Part shown: one piece after another, positions 1 through 6,349 of the stretch
Layout of the letters: each line of letters opens with the position of its first letter
Numbering within the stretch: the stretch's first letter is position 1
Assembly: GCA_026418955.1 (NCBI GenBank)
Contig: JAOAAI010000184.1
Span: 1 to 8,562, forward strand
Length of the DNA: 8,562 bases
Source of the DNA: Candidatus Goldiibacteriota bacterium
GTDB lineage: Bacteria; Oederibacteriota; PGYV01; DSYL01
Reading direction: 5' to 3'
Made by a program: the position numbers and the translations under genes
The notes under the pieces: generated by a model
The model's database searches: none
What the model saw: only the letters and a program-made list of their open reading frames with translations
Told to the model about the DNA's origin: nothing

Positions 1-129
1 TTTGAAAAGGAAAAAGATCCTATTAACATAATAAAGTGGAAAGAAATATATGAGGTAGCTGAAACTGTATTAGATTCTTGCGAAAGAGTTGCTAAAACAA
101 TAGAAGAGGTTATTGTAAAAAATGGATAA
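1..129 (+). CDS. DUF47 / PhoU-like phosphate transport accessory protein, C-terminal end only
   Basis: Only the last 42 codons are present; the reading frame is open to the left edge and stops with TAA at 127-129. The visible tail has the helical pattern IIKWKEIYEVAE followed by LDSCERVAKTIEEVIVKNG. This resembles the end of DUF47 proteins (PhoU-like, PF01865), where the helix WKEIYE, a conserved Cys/Arg pair and a V-x-N end are usual. DUF47 proteins are all-helical and are commonly encoded next to Pit-type phosphate permeases, where they are thought to modulate transport; that pairing is seen here. The stop overlaps the start of the permease by 8 bases, which suggests translational coupling and an operon. 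The family call rests on a short tail plus context, so it is likely rather than certain. Confidence 0.72.
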   Translation, partial: FEKEKDPINIIKWKEIYEVAETVLDSCERVAKTIEEVIVKNG

Positions 130-1129
130 TTCCTTACTGTGGGTTTTATCACTAACTTTATTAGCTCTTATATTTGATTTTTATAATGGAGCAAATGATG
201 CCGCAAACTCAATCTCAACTATAGTAGCAACAAAAGTGCTAAAACCATGGCAAGCAGTATTATGGGCAGCTTTTTTTAATTTCATCGCATTAATTTTAGT
301 TGGTACTGCTGTTGCAAAAACAATAGGCAAAGGGATAATAGATATAAACATCGTTGACAATTATGTGATTTTTGGAACTTTGATTGGAGCAGCTGGATGG
401 ACTGCATTTGCTACCTATAATGGACTCCCAATAAGTGCCTCACATTCATTAATAGGTGGGCTTATAGGATCTGCTATTGCAAAAGCAGGAAATGATGCTG
501 TAGTATACAGTGGTTTATATAAAGTGTTAATTTTCATAATACTTTCCCCTTTAATAGGAATGATTCTTGGAATAGGAATGCTTATATTAATATACAACAT
601 ATTTAAAAATTATCACCCAAATAAAATAGAACATTTATTTAGAAAAGGACAACTTTTATCATCTGCCCTATATTCTATAGGACATGGTGGTAATGATGCT
701 CAAAAAACAGCAGGTATAATAACTATGCTTTTATACTCAAACGGATATTTAAAATATGATGGTGGAGAATTTATAATTCCTTTTTGGGTAATATTTATAT
801 CACATCTGACTATAGCATTGGGAACTCTTGCAGGAGGATGGAAAGTAGTAAATACATTAGGACACAAGTTAACTAAATTAAAACCTGTTGATGGATTTGC
901 AGCAGAAACTGCTGCAGCAATAACACTTCATACAGTAACTCATTTTGGAATACCAGTAAGCACAACTCATACAATTACAGGCGCTATAATGGGAGCAGGT
1001 TCTGCCAAAAGAATTTATTCAGTAAAATGGTCAATATCAAAAAATATTATACAAGCATGGATATTTACAATACCAATCTCTGCAATAATATCTGCAACTA
1101 GCTATATATTAATTAAAAAAGTATTCTAA
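122..1129 (+). CDS. pit: Pit-family inorganic phosphate permease
   Basis: This is a polytopic inner-membrane protein of 335 residues with about ten hydrophobic segments, a usual size for bacterial and archaeal PiT permeases (PF01384), which import phosphate (often as a metal-phosphate complex with H+, or with Na+). The internal duplication typical of the family is visible. GANDAANS (residues 23-30) in the first half is mirrored by GHGGNDAQKT (187-196) in the second. GLPISASHS (101-109) is mirrored by GIPVSTTHT (276-284). The Asn-Asp pairs in these repeats are the family signature. The ATG at 122 lies inside the end of the DUF47 gene; a weak purine-rich GAAGAGG at 103-109 is rather far upstream, so coupling probably matters more. 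The aldolase gene follows after 22 bases. Whether H+ or Na+ drives transport cannot be read from the sequence. Confidence 0.95.
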   Translation: MDNSLLWVLSLTLLALIFDFYNGANDAANSISTIVATKVLKPWQAVLWAAFFNFIALILVGTAVAKTIGKGIIDINIVDNYVIFGTLIGAAGWTAFATYNGLPISASHSLIGGLIGSAIAKAGNDAVVYSGLYKVLIFIILSPLIGMILGIGMLILIYNIFKNYHPNKIEHLFRKGQLLSSALYSIGHGGNDAQKTAGIITMLLYSNGYLKYDGGEFIIPFWVIFISHLTIALGTLAGGWKVVNTLGHKLTKLKPVDGFAAETAAAITLHTVTHFGIPVSTTHTITGAIMGAGSAKRIYSVKWSISKNIIQAWIFTIPISAIISATSYILIKKVF

Positions 1130-1140
1130 AATTTTAAATC

Positions 1141-1147
1141 AAGGAGG
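1141..1147 (+). promoter_or_regulatory. Strong Shine-Dalgarno site for the aldolase
   Basis: AAGGAGG lies 4 bases before the ATG at 1152, in the 22-base gap after the permease. It is a near-perfect anti-16S match and fixes the aldolase start. The gap shows no obvious terminator hairpin or promoter, so the gene is probably read from the upstream transcript. Confidence 0.8.
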
Positions 1148-1151
1148 AAAT

Positions 1152-2126
1152 ATGATTCATTATAAAGAGCTTGGCTTTGTAAACACAAGAGAAATGTTTA
1201 GAGATGCAATGAAAAATGGTTATGCTGTACCAGCATATAACTTTAATAATATGGAACAACTCCAAGCAATAATTACAGCATGCGTAAGATCAAGATCTCC
1301 AGTAATACTTCAAGTTTCAAAAGGGGCAAGAGATTATGCAAATCCAACATTGCTTAGATGGATGGCAAGAGGAGCTATGGAAATGATGAAAGAAATGACA
1401 GACAAACCAATTCCTGTAGCTTTACATCTAGATCACGGAGACTCATTTGAGCTGTGTAAAGCTTGTATAGATAACGGCTTTTCATCAGTTATGATAGATG
1501 GTTCACATCTACCATACGAACAAAATATAGAGCTTACAAGAAAAGTAGTAGAATATGCTCATAAATATGATGTAACAGTAGAAGGAGAACTTGGAGTTTT
1601 GGCAGGAATTGAAGAACATGTTGTAAGTGAAAAAACTCACTATACAGATCCAAATCAGGTGGAAGATTTTGTTAAAAGAACTGGTGTTGATTCTTTAGCA
1701 ATTGCAATTGGTACTAGTCATGGAGCATATAAGTTTAAAATAAAACCAGGAGAAGAAATACCTCCTCTTAGATTTGATATACTTGAAGAAATTGAAAAAA
1801 GAATACCAGGTTTCCCAATTGTTTTACACGGAGCATCAAGTGTTTTACAAGAATATGTAGATATGATAAATAGATATGGCGGTAAAATGGAAAATGCTGT
1901 CGGTATACCAGAAGAGCAACTTAGAAGAGCTGCAAAATCAGCTGTTTGTAAAATTAATATAGATTCAGACGGAAGACTCGTTATGACAGCAATAATAAGA
2001 AAAATATTTGCTGAAAAACCATCAGAATTTGATCCAAGAAAATATCTTGGTCCTGCAAGAGAAGAATTAATAAAAATGTATATTATGAAAAATGAAAAAG
2101 TTTTAGGTTCTGCAAATAAAGTTTAA
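1152..2126 (+). CDS. fba: Class II (zinc-dependent) fructose-1,6-bisphosphate aldolase
   Basis: This is a cytoplasmic glycolytic/gluconeogenic enzyme that reversibly splits fructose 1,6-bisphosphate into dihydroxyacetone phosphate and glyceraldehyde 3-phosphate. It is a 324-residue TIM barrel. The opening VPAYNFNNMEQLQAI (26-40) is typical of the family. Expected zinc ligands and catalytic residues are present by comparison with the E. coli enzyme: D94-H95 in LDHGD (catalytic Asp and zinc His), E146 in GELG, H190 in GTSHGAY and H226 in LHGASS. The substrate-binding run N269-I-D271-S-D273 is also intact. The sequence resembles the aldolase subgroup found in diverse bacteria and amitochondriate protists (as in spirochaetes and Bacteroidetes), including the conserved tail around GPAREELIKMY. 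A tagatose-bisphosphate or other ketose-bisphosphate aldolase is less likely. The next gene, transketolase, shares the glyceraldehyde 3-phosphate product and is 17 bases away. Confidence 0.95.
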   Translation: MIHYKELGFVNTREMFRDAMKNGYAVPAYNFNNMEQLQAIITACVRSRSPVILQVSKGARDYANPTLLRWMARGAMEMMKEMTDKPIPVALHLDHGDSFELCKACIDNGFSSVMIDGSHLPYEQNIELTRKVVEYAHKYDVTVEGELGVLAGIEEHVVSEKTHYTDPNQVEDFVKRTGVDSLAIAIGTSHGAYKFKIKPGEEIPPLRFDILEEIEKRIPGFPIVLHGASSVLQEYVDMINRYGGKMENAVGIPEEQLRRAAKSAVCKINIDSDGRLVMTAIIRKIFAEKPSEFDPRKYLGPAREELIKMYIMKNEKVLGSANKV

Positions 2127-2129
2127 GTT

Positions 2130-2135
2130 AGGAGG
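2130..2135 (+). promoter_or_regulatory. Strong Shine-Dalgarno site for the transketolase
   Basis: AGGAGG lies 8 bases before the ATG at 2144, in the 17-base gap after the aldolase stop. It supports the chosen start and therefore the long N-terminal extension of the transketolase. Confidence 0.78.
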
Positions 2136-2143
2136 AAACTTTT

Positions 2144-4552
2144 ATGAATACAGAAAAAAGTTTATTCACTCAAATCAAACCATCTAAATTTAGTATAAAC
2201 AAGAAATCAAAGTATTATGAAATCTCGGATATAATTGAAAATTCTGAATATAAACCAACTGAAAAGGACATAGATTTTTTTGAAAACATAGATCTAATAT
2301 ACAGAACTCTTTGCGCTGTATTATATAATTTCGCTCCAACTTCAGGACATCCTGGTGGAAGTATATCAAGTGGAAGAATTGTTCAAGCTTTATTATTTGA
2401 AAATATGTTTTATGATTTTTCAGATCCTGAAAGAGAAGATGCTGATATAATATCATATGCCGCAGGACATAAAGCTATGGGATTATATGCAGCTTGGGCC
2501 ATTAGAAATGAGTTAATTAAACAAGGAGAGCCTTCATTGCTTCCTAAAGAAGAAAAATTCCAACTAAGACTTGAAGATCTCCTTGGATTTAGAAAAAATC
2601 CTGTCAATGACACACCACTATTTAAAAAATTTAATTCTAAAGCATTAGATGGACATCCTTCACCTCTAACTCCTTTTATAAAATTATCAACAGGAGCAAG
2701 TGGAGTAGGTGTAGCTTCTTCTATAGGCCTTGCTTTTGGAGCAATGGATACATACAGAACAAATCCACCAAATATAAATATTATAGAAGGTGAAGGTGGG
2801 CTTACCCCAGGAAGAGTTTCTGAAGCAATAGCTACTGCCTCCACAGCAAATCTTTTCAATGTTATTATGCATATTGATTATAACCAAGCATCTATAGATA
2901 CAGATGTAGTAACTCAAGAAGGTACAAAAAGAGGTGATTATGTTCAGTGGACACCTCAGGAGCTTTTTTATATACATGAATGGAACATAGTAAATGTACC
3001 AAATGGACTTGATTTTTATCAAATACTCTCAGCTCAAAAATTCGTGATAAATTTAGAAAGAACATCTCCTACAGTAATAATTTATAGAACAATAAAAGGG
3101 TGGAAATATGGAATAGAAGGGAAAAAATCGCATGGCTCAGGACATAAATTTGCTTCTGATGGCTATTATAAAACTTTAGAAGAATTTGAAAATAAATTTG
3201 GTAAAAAAATGCCAAGAATGTGTTCATCTCAACCAACACAGGAATTAATTGAAAAATGTTTTTACGATACATTAATGATAATAAGAGAAACAATAAAAGA
3301 CAACATTTATCTTGCTGAAATTGCTACAGAAAAAATAAAAAACTTGAAAAATAAACTTAATTCTTTAAATAGATCAAAACATCCTCAAGCACCTGATATA
3401 TCTAAAGCTTATAATCTTGACTTAAAAACTCCCCAAGAATTAGAAATTAAACCTGACACTGAAATAACTTTAAGAGAGGCTTTAGCAAATTCTCTAAATT
3501 ATATAAATAAAATAACCAATGGAGCAATACTAGCTTCATCAGCTGACTTATATGCATCAACAAACACTTTAAATATAAACAAAGGTTTTTCAGAAGGGTT
3601 CTATAATGCAATAACAAATCCAAATTCACGATTAATAACTGTTGGTGGAATATGTGAAGATGCAATGGGAGGAGTAGCTTCAGGAATCTCATCATACGGT
3701 TCTCATATAGGAGTCACATCATCATACGCAGCCTTCATTGCTCCTCTCCAACATATACCTGCAAGACTCCATGCAATAGGACAACAAGCAAGACATGAAC
3801 TTACAGGAAAACCATTTAATCCATTCATAATTATAAATGCACATGCAGGTCCAAAAACTGGAGAAGATGGGCCAACTCATGCTGATCCACAAGCACTTGG
3901 AATTTTACAGGATAATTTTCCAAAAGGATTTTTAATAACACTTACACCTTGGGATCCTTGTGAAATATGGCCTCTTATATCATATTCACTCAAAAAAAGA
4001 CCTGCTATAATTGCCCCATTTGTAACACGACCACCTGAAAAAGTAATAGATAGGAAAAAATATGGAATAGAACCTATAGAAAAATCAATCCAAGGTATAT
4101 ATCGTTTTATGCAGGCAGATACCTCCTCTAAACAGTATAACGGAACTATTGTTTTACAAGGAAATGCTGTTGCAATGGAATTTATTTTAAATGTAATTGA
4201 TGAAATAAAAAAAGCTGGATATAACATGAATGTTTTTTATGTAACAAGCTTAGAGCTTTTTAATTATTTAAGTGATGAAGAAAAAGAAAAAATATATCCA
4301 TCAAAACTTGCATTACATGCAGTAGGTATAACTGACTTTACATTATCAACAATGTATTATTGGATAAGGTCATCATATGGAATGAAAATGTCTCTCCATG
4401 CATTTAAAAATGGAAAATACTTAGGAAGCGGAAAAGGAGAAGTAGTATTAAAAGAAGCAGGCCTTGATGCAAAATCACAAATCAAAATGATAAAGGAATA
4501 TGCATCATTTATAGAAAAAAAAGCTAAAAAAGGGGAGGTAATATGTCCTTAA
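2144..4552 (+). CDS. tkt: Transketolase, long divergent form (single-chain)
   Basis: This is a thiamine-diphosphate enzyme of the non-oxidative pentose phosphate pathway that moves two-carbon ketol units between sugar phosphates. All three domains are in one 802-residue chain, against about 620-670 residues usually. By comparison with E. coli transketolase (663 residues, numbers from memory) the key residues are: H69 in TSGHPGG (E. coli H26), H109 in AGHKAMGLY (H66), H171 in DGHPSP (H100), H330 in KSHGSG (H261), the SADL motif at 466-469, E505 as the cofactor-activating Glu (E411), D575 and H579 in GEDGPTH (D469, H473). The cofactor motif reads G216-E217-G218 then N247, so the usual metal-binding Asp is Glu, with the normal 28-residue spacing kept. 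Extra length is spread over a 43-residue N-terminal extension, loops in the first half, a lysine-rich linker around 375-430, and the C-terminus. Retained substrate residues favour true transketolase over DXS or phosphoketolase. The last 10 bases overlap the next gene. Confidence 0.88.
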   Translation: MNTEKSLFTQIKPSKFSINKKSKYYEISDIIENSEYKPTEKDIDFFENIDLIYRTLCAVLYNFAPTSGHPGGSISSGRIVQALLFENMFYDFSDPEREDADIISYAAGHKAMGLYAAWAIRNELIKQGEPSLLPKEEKFQLRLEDLLGFRKNPVNDTPLFKKFNSKALDGHPSPLTPFIKLSTGASGVGVASSIGLAFGAMDTYRTNPPNINIIEGEGGLTPGRVSEAIATASTANLFNVIMHIDYNQASIDTDVVTQEGTKRGDYVQWTPQELFYIHEWNIVNVPNGLDFYQILSAQKFVINLERTSPTVIIYRTIKGWKYGIEGKKSHGSGHKFASDGYYKTLEEFENKFGKKMPRMCSSQPTQELIEKCFYDTLMIIRETIKDNIYLAEIATEKIKNLKNKLNSLNRSKHPQAPDISKAYNLDLKTPQELEIKPDTEITLREALANSLNYINKITNGAILASSADLYASTNTLNINKGFSEGFYNAITNPNSRLITVGGICEDAMGGVASGISSYGSHIGVTSSYAAFIAPLQHIPARLHAIGQQARHELTGKPFNPFIIINAHAGPKTGEDGPTHADPQALGILQDNFPKGFLITLTPWDPCEIWPLISYSLKKRPAIIAPFVTRPPEKVIDRKKYGIEPIEKSIQGIYRFMQADTSSKQYNGTIVLQGNAVAMEFILNVIDEIKKAGYNMNVFYVTSLELFNYLSDEEKEKIYPSKLALHAVGITDFTLSTMYYWIRSSYGMKMSLHAFKNGKYLGSGKGEVVLKEAGLDAKSQIKMIKEYASFIEKKAKKGEVICP
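4531..4538 (+). promoter_or_regulatory. Shine-Dalgarno site for the PPC-domain gene, inside the end of the transketolase gene
   Basis: AGGGGAGG lies 4 bases before the ATG at 4543 and is also read as codons for the end of transketolase. It supports the 10-base overlapping start and suggests that the two proteins are co-translated. Confidence 0.72.
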
Positions 4553-4998
4553 AAGATTGTCCATATCTTTTAGGAAGAACTTTCGTTTTTTCAATAGCAA
4601 AAGGAGAAGATTTATTGCCCTTCATTCAAGATTTTTGTGTAGAAAACCAAATAAAATTCGGAATTATTACTGCAACAATAGGAGCAGTTAGTAAAGCAAC
4701 TATCGCAGTTTATGATCAAAAAAATAAGAAATACTTAAAAGTATCCTATGATAAAGAAATGGAAATTCTTTCACTTCAGGGAAATATCAGTCTATATGAT
4801 CTTAAACCAATGATCCATGCACATATAATGCTTTCAGATTTAAATGGAAATGCTTTTGGAGGACATTTGATGTCTCCAACAATTGTATTTTCATGTGAAA
4901 TGATGATACAAGAATTAACAGGGCAAGAAATAAAAACTAGAAAATCAGATAAAACAACACAACTACTTCTTTGGCAAAACCCACTTTCAAGAAAATAA
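4543..4998 (+). CDS. PPC/DUF296-domain protein
   Basis: This 151-residue protein matches the stand-alone bacterial/archaeal PPC (DUF296, PF03479) fold. It opens with a strand containing GRTFVFSIAKGEDLLPFIQDF, which is the typical start of the domain. It continues through IKFGIITATIGAV and carries the signature H92-A-H94 ... L-S-D ... G106-G107-H108. In some prokaryotic homologues three histidines at such positions bind a metal ion and the protein is a trimer; here those three are visible, and trimer formation is inferred from the family only. The plant relatives are AT-hook DNA-binding proteins, but no AT-hook is seen here, so a DNA-binding label should not be assumed. Its function is unknown. 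It overlaps the transketolase gene by 10 bases and shares one base with the preferred Era start, so it is firmly inside the operon. Confidence 0.85.
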   Translation: MSLKDCPYLLGRTFVFSIAKGEDLLPFIQDFCVENQIKFGIITATIGAVSKATIAVYDQKNKKYLKVSYDKEMEILSLQGNISLYDLKPMIHAHIMLSDLNGNAFGGHLMSPTIVFSCEMMIQELTGQEIKTRKSDKTTQLLLWQNPLSRK

Positions 4999-5915
4999 TG
5001 TTAAATGCAAAAGATGAAATAAAAAAATTCAAGGCTGGTTTTGTAACTATCTCAGGCCCTCCAAATAGTGGTAAATCAACTCTACTAAATACCCTTTGTA
5101 ATGCTCATTTAGGTGCAGTATCACAAAAGCCACATACAACACGTATTCACGTTAAAGGTATATTAACAACTGAAAATTATCAAATTGTTTTTATAGATAC
5201 TCCAGGATTTATCAAACCAGTAACAAAATTAGAAAAATTAATGGAATTTGAAACAAAAAGAGCATTGAAATATGATGCTGATATAACAGTATTATGTATA
5301 GAACCTAACATAAAAATATTAGAAAAAAATTTAGATTTCATAAAATCGTATTTTAATAATTCAAATAAAGAAATAATAACAACTGTAACAAAAATTGACA
5401 TATATGATAAAAAAGAAATTGAAGAAACTAAAAATTTACTAAAAAAAATCAATAATTCATCTATAATTTTAGAAATCTCCTCAATAAAAAAAATCAATAT
5501 AAATATTTTAATAGATGAAATAATAAAAAAACTTCCAGTTTCCCCTCCTTATTATCCAGATGATATTCTTTCAGATAAATGGGAAAGATTTTTCGTATCA
5601 GAACTAATAAGAGAAACAGTTTTTGAATTATATGAACAAGAAGTACCTTATTCAGTTGCAGTTTCAATAGAAATATTTGACGAAAAGAGAATTCCTATAT
5701 ATATACTTGCTTATTTGTATGTATCAAAAAAAACACATAAAATCATAATAATAGGAGAAAATGGTAAAAAAATAAAACTATTACGAGAAAAATCTCAAGA
5801 AAAAATAAAAAATTTTTTAAATAAAGAAATAAAGCTTGAAATTTACGTTAAAATAAGAGAGAATTGGCAAAATGATGAAAAATTTATTAACAAAATAACA
5901 GAATATTATAAATAA
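4998..5915 (+). CDS. era: GTPase Era, ribosome small-subunit assembly factor
   Basis: Era binds the 3' end of 16S rRNA and helps mature the 30S subunit. From the chosen start the protein has 305 residues, close to the usual 300. The GTPase domain shows G1 GPPNSGKST (20-28), the G2 segment QKPHTTR (43-49), G3 DTPG (67-70) and G4 TKID (131-134, where NKxD is usual). The C-terminal KH RNA-binding domain has the GENG loop (253-256) followed by KKIKLLREKS, and the ending with V-K-I-R-E-N-W is the normal Era tail. I chose the ATG at 4998 because it forms a TAATG stop-start junction with the preceding gene and gives a normal N-terminus just before KAGFVTISG. An in-frame ATG at 4971 would add nine residues and overlap by 28 bases; neither start has a clear Shine-Dalgarno site. 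The chain is lysine- and isoleucine-rich, as expected for the base composition. Confidence 0.92.
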   Translation: MLNAKDEIKKFKAGFVTISGPPNSGKSTLLNTLCNAHLGAVSQKPHTTRIHVKGILTTENYQIVFIDTPGFIKPVTKLEKLMEFETKRALKYDADITVLCIEPNIKILEKNLDFIKSYFNNSNKEIITTVTKIDIYDKKEIEETKNLLKKINNSSIILEISSIKKININILIDEIIKKLPVSPPYYPDDILSDKWERFFVSELIRETVFELYEQEVPYSVAVSIEIFDEKRIPIYILAYLYVSKKTHKIIIIGENGKKIKLLREKSQEKIKNFLNKEIKLEIYVKIRENWQNDEKFINKITEYYK

Positions 5916-6349
5916 TGTTATATTCAAAAAATTTATTTACAAAAATAAACACACTAATATTTTTAACATGGTTACAATTTATATTATTTACGTTTGCTAT
6001 AATTATCTCAAGCTACATAATAAAATTGACAATTCTTCCCTTTTCAAAAATATTTACCATCGAAATGTATGATGGAATTAGAATATCAATAATTTTCTCA
6101 ATTGCAACATTTATACAATATTTTCTAAGAGTTTTCATTTTAAAAATCTATAAACAATCTTTATCTAATTTAATAATTATAATCTCATCACAAGCAATAA
6201 CTACTCTATTAATAAAAAGTATTATTACTAAAACTGTTTTGTCTAAATATCAATTATCATACTTAGGAATATTTTTATGCCTTTTTATTCCTTTTTATGA
6301 TATCATAATCTCATACTTTAAAAAAAATGCTCAACACCACACTCCATAA
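5915..6349 (+). CDS. Unrecognised small membrane protein (about four transmembrane helices)
   Basis: I do not recognise this 144-residue protein. Hydrophobic stretches at about 12-36, 54-76, 82-103 and 111-132 suggest four transmembrane helices, with short basic loops (for example around 76-80 and 106-110) and a hydrophilic tail KKNAQHHTP. Its ATG forms a TAATG junction with the Era stop and has no clear Shine-Dalgarno site, so translation is probably coupled to Era. It could be compared with MreD-like or other small polytopic proteins, but no diagnostic motif is visible. It lacks the motifs of DgkA, the small membrane diacylglycerol kinase often found near era. The stop lies 19 bases inside the end of the oppositely oriented radical SAM gene. 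The frame is long, A/T-biased like its neighbours and tightly coupled, so it is probably a real gene. Confidence 0.72.
   Translation: MLYSKNLFTKINTLIFLTWLQFILFTFAIIISSYIIKLTILPFSKIFTIEMYDGIRISIIFSIATFIQYFLRVFILKIYKQSLSNLIIIISSQAITTLLIKSIITKTVLSKYQLSYLGIFLCLFIPFYDIIISYFKKNAQHHTP

Noticed and set aside
2410..2859. Long open frame on the - strand within the transketolase gene
   Set aside because: It lies wholly inside a gene with clear catalytic motifs, has no Shine-Dalgarno site or recognisable domain, and is explained as a shadow of the codon pattern.
3877..4227. Another - strand open frame inside the transketolase gene
   Set aside because: It is fully covered by the conserved transketolase C-terminal half and has no family features.
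2144..4552. Phosphoketolase as an alternative identity, suggested by the similar length of about 800 residues
   Set aside because: Sequence landmarks are those of transketolase (SGHPGG, SADL, GEDGPTH), and I see none of the phosphoketolase-type motifs I would expect.
4971..4997. Upstream in-frame ATG that would extend Era by nine residues
   Set aside because: No Shine-Dalgarno site, 28-base overlap with the previous gene, and the extra residues are not part of the usual Era N-terminus. The TAATG start at 4998 is preferred, though not proven.
6295..6308. 14-base perfect palindrome TTATGATATCATAA near the end of the membrane protein gene
   Set aside because: It is all A/T apart from one G/C pair on each side, has no T-run tail and is within coding sequence. 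Such palindromes are expected by chance in DNA this A/T-rich, so it is a weak terminator or operator candidate at best.
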